Positions 1-10,185 of a stretch of DNA of 17,906 nucleotides are shown piece after piece (position 1 is the first letter of the stretch; the number at the start of each line of letters is the position of its first letter). The stretch spans positions 1-17,906 of the forward strand of contig JBQLZO010000012.1 of the NCBI GenBank assembly GCA_052168315.1, written 5' to 3'. Origin of the DNA: JBQLZO01 sp052168315. GTDB taxonomy: Bacteria; Planctomycetota; Phycisphaerae; Phycisphaerales; UBA1924. The translations under genes and the position numbers were made by a program. The notes below the pieces were generated by a model. That model saw nothing but the letters and a program-made list of their open reading frames with translations. It did not search any database and was not told where the DNA came from.

Positions 1-189
1 GTGGGACATGATTCCTCCGCCCCTGCCGGGGCGTGGTGGTGATGGGGGCTTGTTCGGCGGGTTGCGCTTTGCCCGCTTTGCGGGCGGCGCTTCACCCGCC
101 GCTACAGGCCTTCGCCCCGTTGGGGCGAGGGGAGGCTGGGGGATGGGGTGTGGTGATGGCGGGTTGGCCCGTGTTCCATTGGGCCTTGG
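1..189. repeat. Intergenic cluster of three GC-rich hairpins
   Basis: I see no convincing gene here. The stretch holds three inverted repeats in a row. The first is CGCCCC/GGGGCG at 18-23 and 28-33 with a 4-base loop. The second is nested: GGCGGGT at 56-62 pairs with 94-100, GCGC at 64-67 with 87-90, and GCCCGC at 71-76 with 80-85 around a TTT loop. The third is TCGCCCC/GGGGCGA at 112-118 and 122-128 around GTT. None has a T-tract, so a classic intrinsic terminator is unlikely. The arrangement resembles dispersed REP-like palindromic elements; that is inference, since no second copy lies in this window. It lies downstream of the minus-strand gene ending at 190 and could also protect its mRNA 3' end. 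Confidence 0.55.
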
Positions 190-639
190 TTACCAATGCC
201 GCATCCGCAATGCGATGGCTGCCTTTGCTCCGCGTGACTCGAACGAGCCGTAGATGGTCGGGTCGGCGCTGTACTTTGCCTGGTTGCTGGCGACATGCTC
301 GACGGTTTGTCGCACTCGATGCTGGAGTTCGGGAGAGAGTCGCTTGATAGCACGGGCCTGTGATTCGGCCAGATCGAGGAAGGCGCTGGCGTGGTCGGAA
401 TCATCGCGGCTTCGTTCGGAGTACAGGTAGTCGAGGTAGGCGGGCAGGTAGTACTCGAGCACGGGGGTCGGCATGTAGTAGAAGTGTTCGGACAGTGGGT
501 ACATGGCGCCGAGCATGTGCTCCAGCTTGGCCCGTGGCTTGCCGAACAATGTGGACTTGGCGTTCTGCCAATCCAGGCCGAAGACCCTGATCATCGTTCC
601 GTCGTGCCAGTCGTGCTCCGTGGGTATTGCGTCGTCCAT
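190..639 (-). CDS. Small conserved hypothetical protein, DUF6714-like
   Basis: A 149-residue soluble protein with no signal peptide or membrane segment. I do not know its function. The central part, around residues 55-70 (MPTPVLEYYLPAYLDYLY), is strongly aromatic and resembles the 'LTPEAFRYYLPAFL' core of the DUF6714 family as I recall it. The C-terminal half (residues 85-125) looks helical. I chose the ATG at 639 because the frame is open further upstream but runs into the end of gcvP and becomes arginine/proline-rich there. No clear Shine-Dalgarno sequence precedes the ATG. It lies 74 bases downstream of gcvP on the same strand with no terminator visible between them, so co-transcription is possible. 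I do not claim a role in glycine cleavage. The family call is moderate; that it is a real gene is fairly likely from its composition. Confidence 0.7.
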   Translation of the reverse strand: MDDAIPTEHDWHDGTMIRVFGLDWQNAKSTLFGKPRAKLEHMLGAMYPLSEHFYYMPTPVLEYYLPAYLDYLYSERSRDDSDHASAFLDLAESQARAIKRLSPELQHRVRQTVEHVASNQAKYSADPTIYGSFESRGAKAAIALRMRHW

Positions 640-713
640 GGTGCGATCGCTCAGAGCGTGCAGCCCGCTGATGGGATCAGGGAGTGGTCTGTCGGAGATT
701 GAAACCGGCTGCT

Positions 714-3677
<2,964 letters not shown>

Positions 3678-4207
3678 GGCGGCGTTTCCTTCGTTGTGTG
3701 GGAGCCCGTTGTCGGTGCTGGTGCGGTGTGCGGAGACTTCGACGGGCGCGTTGCGTGAGGTGTGGATGGTCAAGGTGGTCGCTCCGGTCGTGGCTGAGGG
3801 GGGCTTGGGGTGGGCTGGCGGGGTGGTTTGGCGGGGATTTTGGGGGTTGGCGCGGCCCGATCGTGATGCGTGCGCGCCCCGGAACCAGACAGTAGGCGGT
3901 GAGAACGCGAAATCCCGAGTGTTGGGGCTTTCCCGGGGGTGTCTGGGCGGGGTTGGGGGATGGTCGGCGGGGATGCCGGGGGGATGATTCCCGGAGGTGG
4001 TCGGGGGTGGGCTTGGGTGCGGGGGGCGGGTGGGACATCGTCTCTACACTGGGACGATGGCGGGGGCGTGGTGGAGGGGAGGATGGCGGGGATGGGTTCG
4101 GGGACGATTGGGATGGGATCCCGCGTGTGGGTGTGCTGGCGGGCCGGCATGCCCGCGGGATTCCGTGTGGATTGATGATCGACGGAGACCTTCCGGAAGG
4201 ACATGCC
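3678..4207. other. Divergent spacer between gcvP and the M28 peptidase
   Basis: This 530-base stretch lies between two divergently transcribed genes. Several frames are open across it, but their translations are glycine/arginine/tryptophan-rich and resemble no protein, so I treat it as non-coding. On the plus strand it holds a G-quadruplex-capable tract (4003-4034) and a TACACT hexamer (4045-4050) before the peptidase gene. On the minus strand a TACTGT hexamer (3889-3894) could be a -10 for gcvP, but with no -35 match this is weak. Confidence 0.5.
4003..4050 (+). promoter_or_regulatory. G-tract plus TACACT -10-like promoter for the M28 peptidase
   Basis: Six runs of three or more G (4003-4007, 4009-4011, 4015-4017, 4021-4026, 4028-4030, 4032-4034) are separated by 1-3 bases. 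TACACT follows at 4045-4050. No -35 hexamer is visible at 17 bases. The start expected from this box is near 4057, giving a leader of about 150 bases before the peptidase ATG at 4208. An ATG sits exactly at 4057, in a different frame from the peptidase. Confidence 0.45.
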
Positions 4208-6241
4208 ATGACCGCATTGCGACGCTCGACGGCCGCCGCCTTTGTTTTCGCCCTGGTTGGTGTGGGCGTGGGCCCGGTTTCCATCGCCTTTGGTGAGGTG
4301 GTGGACCTGGATGATCCCCCGATCGCGCGTGATGCGGCGCGTGCGGTGAACGATTCGCTGCCGAACATCGACGAGTGGACTCGGAACTACATGGAGCATG
4401 TGGTGGTGCTCTCGAGCCGGTTCTTCGAGGGGCGGAAGCCGGGGACGCGTGGGGATGCGCTGGCCCGGGAGTACGCGGCGTGGCACTTCCAGCGGCTCGG
4501 GCTGCTGCCGGCGTTCGAGGGTGTGCCGGGGGCTGACGGGCGGGATGGGAGCGGGTGGCGCGCGGGCGCGGGCGGGGGTGCGGGGTGGAGCGAGAACGCT
4601 TCGTTCTTCCAGGGGTTCGAGGTGGGCGGGACGACCTCGCTGGTGTCGTCGTCTGCGGTGTGGTCGGTGAACCGGGATGCGACGGAGCTGGCGCTGGACG
4701 AGTCGTACTCGCCGCTGGGTTTCTCGGGGAGCGGTGAGGCGTCGGGCCCGATCGTGTTTGTTGGGTATGCGATCGAGGATGGGCCGGAGGGGTACACCTC
4801 GTTCGATCCGGAGGTGGACCTGACGGGGAAGATCGTGCTGGCGTTCCGGTTCGAGCCGATGGACACGGCGGGTCGTTCGCTTTGGGGGAACAACGGTCGT
4901 TGGTCGAACTACGCCTCGATGGGGCCGAAGATGGAGGCGATCGCGGAGCGGGGCGCGGCGGGGATCATCCTGGTGCAGCCGCCGGGCGCGGACGATCCGC
5001 GGGCGCAGCGGCTGGAGTCGGTGAGTTCGACGAACTACGGGTTCGAGCTGGACATCCCGGTGGTGATGCTGGACCTGAAGGCGGCGAAGGACTTGGTTGA
5101 GGCGTCGGCGCCGGATGGAATGTCGCTGCTGGACCTGCGGCGGAAGGCCGATGAGGGCGAGGTGCGGTCGCTGCCGCTGGGCGCGCGGCCGGTGCGGTTC
5201 TCGATGGATGTGGAACTGAAGACGGTGCGGACGCCGACGATGAATGTGGGGGCGATCCTGCCGGGGCGGGGCGATCTGGCGGATGAGTATGTGGTGATCG
5301 GCGGGCACATCGACCACCTTGGGTATGGCGGGTCGGGTTCGCGGTATCGCGGGAGCGAGGAGCTTCTGCACGCGGGCGCGGATGACAACGCCTCGGGGAC
5401 GGCGGGCGTGCTGCTGGCGGCGGAGGCGTTGGCGCAGCAGTACTCGGCGCTCGGGCCGGACGCGGATGCGCGTTCGATCGTGTTCCTGCTGTTCAACGCG
5501 GAGGAAATGGGGCTGCTGGGTGCCCGGCACTTCGTTGAGAACACGCCCTTGAACGCTTCGAACACGACGGCGATGCTGAACCTGGACATGATCGGGCGGC
5601 TCGCGCAGAACGGGCTGGAGATCAACGGGACGGGCACGGCGACGGAGTGGGATGCGGTGCTTGATCCGGTGATCGAGCGGATGGGGTTCGAGACGACGAA
5701 GCGTCCGGGCGGCGTTGGGCCTTCGGACCACGCGTGGTTTTATCGTTCGGACATCCCGGTGCTGCACTGGTTCTCCGGGCTGCACGATGACTATCACCAT
5801 CCGCGCGACACCTGGGACAAGATCCACTTCGGCGAGGGGGCTCGGCTGTCGCTGGGTGTTGCGGAGATCGCGATGGACCTGGCGCAGCGTCCGGATCGGC
5901 TGACCTTTGTTTCGAACACGGACAACGCCCGTCGTGGCGAGCGGCCGCAGCTGGCTCGGATGACGGTTCGGATGGGGATCACGCCGGGGAACTACGAGGA
6001 GGGGGCGACGGGGCTGGAGGTCGCGGGTGTGGCGCCGGGCGGATCGGCGGACTTGGCGGGGCTGGAGGCGGGCGATGTGATCATGCTTTGGAACGGGGAG
6101 GAGCTTGCGGGGGTGACGGGGCTGATGACGCGTCTTGGCGAGGCCAAGCCGGGCGATGTGGTGGACCTGTCGGTGGATCGGAATGGGGAGCGGATCCAGC
6201 TGCGGATGACGCTGCAGGCTCGCGAGGCGACGGAGGGCTGA
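4208..6241 (+). CDS. Exported M28-family zinc metallopeptidase with PA and PDZ domains
   Basis: A 677-residue predicted aminopeptidase/carboxypeptidase-type enzyme acting outside the cytoplasm. Residues 1-29 form a signal peptide (MTALRR, then a hydrophobic core, then AFG); there is no lipobox. Residues about 185-265 resemble a protease-associated (PA) insert. The M28 catalytic set is complete: H367 and D369 (GGHIDHLG), D392 (GADDNASG), E432/E433 (NAEEMG), D460 (LNLD) and H531 (HHPRDTWDK), matching the two-zinc site of Aeromonas aminopeptidase. Residues about 587-672 form a PDZ domain ending in a typical 'L-AGDVI-WNG' stretch. A glycine-rich linker (109-128) interrupts the N-terminal part. 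The ATG at 4208 is chosen over earlier in-frame codons because AAGGA lies 6 bases upstream and the signal peptide starts there. The substrate cannot be told from sequence. The gene appears monocistronic, with a terminator at 6329. Confidence 0.93.
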   Translation: MTALRRSTAAAFVFALVGVGVGPVSIAFGEVVDLDDPPIARDAARAVNDSLPNIDEWTRNYMEHVVVLSSRFFEGRKPGTRGDALAREYAAWHFQRLGLLPAFEGVPGADGRDGSGWRAGAGGGAGWSENASFFQGFEVGGTTSLVSSSAVWSVNRDATELALDESYSPLGFSGSGEASGPIVFVGYAIEDGPEGYTSFDPEVDLTGKIVLAFRFEPMDTAGRSLWGNNGRWSNYASMGPKMEAIAERGAAGIILVQPPGADDPRAQRLESVSSTNYGFELDIPVVMLDLKAAKDLVEASAPDGMSLLDLRRKADEGEVRSLPLGARPVRFSMDVELKTVRTPTMNVGAILPGRGDLADEYVVIGGHIDHLGYGGSGSRYRGSEELLHAGADDNASGTAGVLLAAEALAQQYSALGPDADARSIVFLLFNAEEMGLLGARHFVENTPLNASNTTAMLNLDMIGRLAQNGLEINGTGTATEWDAVLDPVIERMGFETTKRPGGVGPSDHAWFYRSDIPVLHWFSGLHDDYHHPRDTWDKIHFGEGARLSLGVAEIAMDLAQRPDRLTFVSNTDNARRGERPQLARMTVRMGITPGNYEEGATGLEVAGVAPGGSADLAGLEAGDVIMLWNGEELAGVTGLMTRLGEAKPGDVVDLSVDRNGERIQLRMTLQAREATEG

Positions 6242-6328
6242 GGCGGACGCGACCGGGTGGGGGAGCGCGGGGTGGCGGTTCGCGGGATGGGGCGGGGGTG
6301 TGTATGGTGTGCCCCGGACACTCTTCTC

Positions 6329-6361
6329 GCGGCGTCGGCTTTCTGCCGGCGCCGCTTTTTT
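6329..6361 (+). terminator. Rho-independent terminator after the M28 peptidase
   Basis: GCGGCG (6329-6334), a T, and CGGC (6336-6339) pair with GCCG (6345-6348), a G, and CGCCGC (6350-6355) around a TTTCT loop. The 11-pair stem has one T-G wobble. It is followed directly by six T (6356-6361), then GTTT. This is the clearest intrinsic terminator in the window. It lies 88 bases after the peptidase stop and isolates that gene from cmk. Confidence 0.9.
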
Positions 6362-6421
6362 GTTTGGTGCGAGGGCGATCTGACTGGGTTGGGCGTGTGA
6401 GGATTGGATGGAGGTCGAGAT

Positions 6422-6476
6422 GGGGCCTGGGGGACTTGGCGGGAGGGGGGAGTTGGGGGGGTGGCGTTGCTACGCT
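6422..6476 (+). promoter_or_regulatory. G-tract plus TACGCT promoter for leaderless cmk
   Basis: G runs at 6422-6425, 6429-6433, 6441-6443, 6445-6450 and 6455-6461 form a G-quadruplex-capable tract. TACGCT (6471-6476) follows after 9 bases. The GTG start of cmk is at 6483, exactly 6 bases after the hexamer, so transcription would start on or next to the start codon. No Shine-Dalgarno sequence stands at normal spacing. No -35 box is evident. Confidence 0.6.
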
Positions 6477-6482
6477 GTGCGC

Positions 6483-7277
6483 GTGTCGTCGACGCCGAGC
6501 GTGAACAATCCATCTGATGGGAGTGCCGGGCGTGGCGGCCGCGCGGGTCGTGCGCTGATCGTGACGATCGATGGGCCGGCCGGGACGGGCAAGTCGACGG
6601 TGGCGCGGGATCTGGCGCGGCGTCTGGGGCTGGACTTTCTTGATACGGGGGCGATGTATCGGGCGGCGACGGCGATCGCTCTGGACCTGGGGATTCCGCT
6701 GGATGATGCGGAGACGATCGCGGAGATGGTGCGGCGGGCGAATCTGACTTTCGATTGGTCTGAGGATCCGCCGGAGTTGCACGCGTTCGGGAAGTCGATC
6801 ATGCACCGGCTGCGGGCGGATGATGTTGATGCGGGGGTCTCGCCGGTGGCGAGCCTTGCGGGGGTTCGGCGGGTGCTGGTGGAGGTTCAGAAACGGATCG
6901 GTTCTGAGCATCCGCGGCTGGTGACGGAGGGGCGAGACCAGGGTTCGGTGGTGTTTCCGGATGCGGAGGTGAAGGTGTTCCTGTTTGCTTCGGCGCGGGT
7001 TCGGGCCGAGCGTCGGGCGGCGCAGCTGGGCGTGGCGTCGGATTCGGAGAGCGTGGAGCGGATCCACCAGGAGTTGCTGGAGCGGGATCGTCGTGATTCG
7101 ACGCGTCCGACCTCGCCTTTGATTCGTCCGGAGGGGGCCGTGGAGCTTGATACTTCGACGCTGGATCGCGATGCGGTGGTGGGTGAGCTGGTTCGGATCG
7201 TGCGTTCGGTGGTCCCGGATGTTCGTGTGGCGGGTTCGGGTATGGGGTTGGGTGCGGGGCGGCGTGAGGATCGGTGA
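6483..7277 (+). CDS. cmk: Cytidylate kinase
   Basis: A 264-residue cytoplasmic enzyme that phosphorylates CMP/dCMP with ATP. The P-loop is GPAGTGKST (residues 31-39), followed by the family-typical LDTGAMYRA. TEGRDQGSVVFPDA corresponds to the CMP-binding TDGRD-GTVVFPDA of the E. coli enzyme. The LID-like segment ERDRRDSTRPTSPL and the strand leading to ELDTSTL are also present. The protein is slightly longer than the usual ~225 residues because of a disordered N-terminus (1-24) and a glycine-rich tail. I chose the GTG at 6483 because a TACGCT hexamer lies exactly 6 bases upstream and no better-placed ATG with a ribosome site exists; an in-frame ATG at 6408 would add 25 unlikely residues. A PlsC-type gene follows 56 bases later, a pairing also known from Firmicutes. 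Confidence 0.95.
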   Translation: MSSTPSVNNPSDGSAGRGGRAGRALIVTIDGPAGTGKSTVARDLARRLGLDFLDTGAMYRAATAIALDLGIPLDDAETIAEMVRRANLTFDWSEDPPELHAFGKSIMHRLRADDVDAGVSPVASLAGVRRVLVEVQKRIGSEHPRLVTEGRDQGSVVFPDAEVKVFLFASARVRAERRAAQLGVASDSESVERIHQELLERDRRDSTRPTSPLIRPEGAVELDTSTLDRDAVVGELVRIVRSVVPDVRVAGSGMGLGAGRREDR

Positions 7278-7333
7278 GTGTGGATGTGGCGAGGAGTGCG
7301 TGCGGCGGGGATGGGTTGTTGAGTGATTGAGTG

Positions 7334-8128
7334 ATGATGATGGTTGATGATGGTTCGGACAGTTCGGCGGGGCGGGCTTCGTGGCGCGAGCGGTTTCCGG
7401 GGCGGACGCGGTTCCAGGCGGTGCTATATGACCGTTCTCGTGCGCTGGTGGATCTTGCGTATCGGCTGGCGTTCCGGATGCGGATCGACGATGCGGATCG
7501 GATTCCTCGGGTGGGCGCGGTGCTGGCGCTGGCGAACCACCAGTCGCACCTGGATCCGCCGTTGATGGGCGCGGTGGCGGGGAACCGTGGGATGGCGGCG
7601 GTGGCGCGGGAGTCGTTGATGACGAACCCGTTCTTTCGGTGGTGGATCACGACCTATCACGCGATCCCGATCCGGCGCGGGGCGGGCGATACGAGCGCGA
7701 TCCGGACGATCCTGGAGGTGCTGGGAAAGGGTGAGTATGTGGCGATGTTTCCGGAGGGGACCCGGACGGACGATGGGCTGATGCGGCCGCTGGAGCGCGG
7801 GGTGACGCTGCTGCTGCGGAAGTCGGAGTGCCTGGTGGTGCCGGTGGGGATCGAGGGGACCGGGCTTGCGTGGGGTCGTGGGCGCGCGTTGCCGCGTTTC
7901 TGGGCGCGGCCGGCGATCCATGTGTGCGTGGGCGAGCCGATTCCATCGTCGGAGTTGAAGGGGATGGAGGCGGGGGCGGCGCTGGACCGGATCGCCCGTG
8001 AGATCGATGCGTTGCGCTTGCGTGCGCGGGCGCGGCTGCGCGAGCGGACGGGGGGGCGGTATCCGCCGGCGGGTGTGGGCGATGGGTCGTCGTTTCCCGC
8101 TGGTGATGCGCCAACAATGGGTTCATGA
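7334..8128 (+). CDS. plsC: 1-acylglycerol-3-phosphate O-acyltransferase (PlsC/LPLAT family)
   Basis: A 264-residue acyltransferase expected to make phosphatidic acid from lysophosphatidic acid at the inner membrane. The catalytic block H-x4-D is at H69-D74 (NHQSHLDPP). The acceptor-binding block is FPEGTR at 129-134. IPIRR (111-115) fits block II. A hydrophobic stretch before the H-x4-D motif (about 57-67) is typical. The C-terminus is basic and probably disordered. The start region reads GTG ATG ATG ATG; I take the first ATG (7334), but any of the three differs by only a residue or two. No strong Shine-Dalgarno sequence is seen. The gene follows cmk by 56 bases and overlaps the next gene by ATGA at 8125-8128. 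The precise acyl substrate is unknown, so the symbol is a family-level call. Confidence 0.88.
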   Translation: MMMVDDGSDSSAGRASWRERFPGRTRFQAVLYDRSRALVDLAYRLAFRMRIDDADRIPRVGAVLALANHQSHLDPPLMGAVAGNRGMAAVARESLMTNPFFRWWITTYHAIPIRRGAGDTSAIRTILEVLGKGEYVAMFPEGTRTDDGLMRPLERGVTLLLRKSECLVVPVGIEGTGLAWGRGRALPRFWARPAIHVCVGEPIPSSELKGMEAGAALDRIAREIDALRLRARARLRERTGGRYPPAGVGDGSSFPAGDAPTMGS

Positions 8129-8472
8129 ACGGCGATGGCGAGCGCGAGCGATCGGACGGGGGAGCGGGGGCTGGTGGGGCTGGCGGCTCGAGCGGTGGCG
8201 TTGGCGCGGGGCGTGAGCGCGGGGGGCTGCTGGGGCGGTGCGCTCGGATGATCCGGTACACGCTGCTGGGGCTGGGGATCTCATCGCCGGATGAGCGTCG
8301 GGAGAACTTCCGGAAGTGGGAGCGGTATCGGTCGCTGCGCGAGGCGGAGCGTCGGCGGTATGGGTCGACGCTGGATGATGCGGTGCGTTCGGAGCACGAG
8401 TGGCTGGAGGAGCGGGCGCGTGAGCGGCGCGGTGGGGATGGTGATGGCGCGGGTGGTGGTGACCGGGCGTGA
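8125..8472 (+). CDS. Small hypothetical protein, translationally coupled to plsC
   Basis: A 115-residue protein I do not recognise. Residues 1-35 are glycine/serine/arginine-rich and low-complexity. Residues 42-52 (MIRYTLLGLGI) are hydrophobic but short for a membrane helix. Residues 55-103 are highly charged, probably helical (RRENFRKWERYRSLREAERRRYG), and look like a genuine protein segment, not an out-of-frame artefact. Its ATG overlaps the stop of the acyltransferase gene (ATGA), supporting translational coupling. An internal ATG at 8248 would give a 74-residue protein without the low-complexity region and cannot be excluded. No function is proposed. Confidence 0.55.
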   Translation: MNGDGERERSDGGAGAGGAGGSSGGVGAGRERGGLLGRCARMIRYTLLGLGISSPDERRENFRKWERYRSLREAERRRYGSTLDDAVRSEHEWLEERARERRGGDGDGAGGGDRA

Positions 8473-8547
8473 GTTGACTTCTGGGCGAGGTTTGGATTCG
8501 GATTCGAGCGGGTGAGGAGAGAGAAAGAGGTGGGCAGATGAGGGGAC

Positions 8548-8578
8548 GGGCCGGAGGCCCATCCCACCGAGGGTGGGA
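8548..8578. terminator. Paired hairpins between convergent genes
   Basis: Two perfect hairpins lie almost end to end: GGGCC-GGA-GGCCC (8548-8560) and TCCCACC-GAG-GGTGGGA (8562-8578). They sit between the small plus-strand gene ending at 8472 and the minus-strand cytochrome gene ending at 8605. Neither is followed by a T-run on either strand, so they are candidates for a bidirectional or Rho-assisted terminator, or for mRNA 3'-end protection. Confidence 0.45.
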
Positions 8579-8604
8579 AGGAAGGCGGCGGGAGGATCGG
8601 TCGG

Positions 8605-10185
8605 TCAGAGGGTCTTGAGGTACTCGATGAGCGCAGCGCGCTCGGTGTCGGTGAGGTCGTCTCCGTACTCGTGGCCCTGGTTTCCGAAGCCGGGGAGGGT
8701 GGTGTCGTAGTAGGTGGTGGGGTCGGGGAGTTGTTGTGTGGCGTTGGGGGCGTCGGGGGCGTTGGGGGCGTGGGGGGGGGCGGGGTTGATGGTCTGGTAG
8801 CGCCAGCCGAGGGCCTGGAAGTCGTAGTCATCGTCGCGGAAGGAGCGCTGCCAGCGGGTGGGGCGCCTTGTCGAGTCGAGCAGCGCTTCGATGGTGGGGA
8901 TGGAGCCGTTGTGGAGGTATGGCGCGGTGATCCAGATGCCATCAAGGGGCGGGGCGATGTAGGCGAGGCTGGGGGTGGCCCACGCCTTGGGTTCGGTGCG
9001 CGCGTACCAGCTCGCGTTGAACCAGCGCGAGAGCTGGGATTCGGCCTGGGCGCGGGCGTATTCGGGATCGGTGCCGACAATGTCGATGGGGATGAGCTTG
9101 TTGGGGTAGGTCCAGGTGGTGTCGTCCTGCCATGGGTATGTGCCGTGGCACTCGGCGCAGTTGTTGGCGAAGACGAGGCGGCCCTCGGCGGCGAGTTCCA
9201 TGTCGATGGGGTTCGGGTAGGGCGGTGGTTCGATGGACTGGATGAAGGCGAGCAGGTCGGCCATGTGGGTGTTGTGTCGCTTCGCATCGTCGGCGTCGTC
9301 GATGCCGACGACATTGATCTGCTGGATGAGCTTGGTGAAGTCGCCCCTGCCGGCGGCGTTGTAGTAGAGGGCGTGCTTTTTCTTGAGGTGCCACCAGGGC
9401 GGGACATCGGAGGCGAAGACGCGGTCGGGGACGGCGAAGACTGGGCGGGTGGACCACTTGAGGGTGTGTGGGATGCGGTGCGCGGCGGCGACTTCCTCGA
9501 TCCGGAAGGCGGGGTTCACGCCGCGGAACGGCGTGGTGACGCGGGTTGAGGTGGCATCGACGCCCCTGAGGAACTGGGAGAGGGCGTTCCATCCCGGTGA
9601 TCCGGGTGGGTGGCTGGCGGCGGCGAGGGTGCGGAGCTGTGCGGAGGGGAAGGGCGAGCCATCGGACCAGTCCATGGTGGAGTTGCCGAGGCCGATGATG
9701 TACTGGCCATCGAAGGTGGAGGCGTGGCAGCCGAGGCAGGTGATGCCCGCGACGACCTGGATGCCGGAGGGCATGTCGAAGACATTGACGCTGAGTGGGT
9801 GCCGGTCGGCGGGTGGATCGCGGGTGATGGGTGGAGTGAAGTTCGGATCGGGGGGTGAGAGGAGTTCGTAGAGGTCGAGCGGGATTCCGGAGCCGATGTA
9901 GTCGCCGTGGAGGAGGTAGTGCAGTCCGGCGATGGGGTCGCCCTGGCGCTGGGGTGTGGGGTCGATGGTGGTGATGCCGGGGGTTTGGGATGGGATGCCG
10001 GGGCTGGGTGTTGCGAGTTCGTCGGCGGGGCTTGGGGGTTCGGCGGTGAGTGTGACGGTGGCGGCGAGTAGGATGGTGATGATTATGGTGTAGGGGAGGG
10101 CGAAGGGGAGGTGGACCGCGCGACGGGGGATGCGCCTGGCGGGCGTTGTGGTGGGCTTTGTGTTGTTGGGCGCGGGGGTGTGCAC
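8605..10185 (-). CDS. RoxA-like diheme c-type cytochrome / putative oxidoreductase
   Basis: A 526-residue protein with two covalent heme motifs, CLGCH (150-154) and CAECH (343-347), so it should be matured outside the cytoplasm. A hydrophobic segment at about 26-47 ending in LTA may be a signal peptide or membrane anchor. A Pro/Thr-rich linker follows (49-82). Segments such as PPWWHLKKKHALYYNAAGRGD (262-282) and APPLDGIWITAPYLHNGS (411-428) are the landmarks I associate with RoxA-like relatives of the CcpA/MauG diheme peroxidases. A second Pro/Ala-rich linker (469-482) is encoded by a 9-base repeat. The start is a GTG at 10185; there is no ATG between it and the first domain, and no good ribosome site, so this is the least certain start here. 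The substrate is unknown; rubber cleavage is not implied. Confidence 0.85.
   Translation of the reverse strand: MHTPAPNNTKPTTTPARRIPRRAVHLPFALPYTIIITILLAATVTLTAEPPSPADELATPSPGIPSQTPGITTIDPTPQRQGDPIAGLHYLLHGDYIGSGIPLDLYELLSPPDPNFTPPITRDPPADRHPLSVNVFDMPSGIQVVAGITCLGCHASTFDGQYIIGLGNSTMDWSDGSPFPSAQLRTLAAASHPPGSPGWNALSQFLRGVDATSTRVTTPFRGVNPAFRIEEVAAAHRIPHTLKWSTRPVFAVPDRVFASDVPPWWHLKKKHALYYNAAGRGDFTKLIQQINVVGIDDADDAKRHNTHMADLLAFIQSIEPPPYPNPIDMELAAEGRLVFANNCAECHGTYPWQDDTTWTYPNKLIPIDIVGTDPEYARAQAESQLSRWFNASWYARTEPKAWATPSLAYIAPPLDGIWITAPYLHNGSIPTIEALLDSTRRPTRWQRSFRDDDYDFQALGWRYQTINPAPPHAPNAPDAPNATQQLPDPTTYYDTTLPGFGNQGHEYGDDLTDTERAALIEYLKTL
8746..8785. repeat. 9-base tandem repeat with G-tracts inside the cytochrome gene
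   Basis: On the plus strand GGGGG runs occur at 8746-8750, 8755-8759 and 8764-8768, each exactly nine bases apart, followed by G runs at 8772-8780 and 8782-8785. The antisense coding strand reads this as the Ala-Pro-Asn/Asp repeat of the cytochrome's second linker (residues about 471-482). It is in frame and probably length-variable. The tract is also G-quadruplex-capable on the non-coding strand. Confidence 0.7.

Noticed and set aside
3678..3773. Longer gcvP start at TTG 3773
   Set aside because: It would add 32 residues unlike the family N-terminus and has no ribosome site, whereas the ATG at 3677 has AAGGA 9 bases upstream.
3678..3900. Glycine riboswitch in the gcvP leader
   Set aside because: Glycine riboswitches often precede gcv genes, but I could not find the conserved core or tandem aptamer layout on the minus strand here.
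3770..5827. A 685-codon minus-strand open frame opposite the M28 peptidase
   Set aside because: It is antisense to a complete catalytic peptidase, has an Arg/Pro/His-rich composition and no motifs.
8746..8785. CRISPR-like regular spacing of GGGGG units
   Set aside because: The period is only 9 bases with no spacers; it is an in-frame coding repeat of a proline-rich linker.
7647..9407. A 586-codon minus-strand open frame opposite plsC and overlapping the cytochrome gene
   Set aside because: Pro/Ser/Thr-rich translation, out of frame with the diheme cytochrome and antisense to plsC; a composition artefact.
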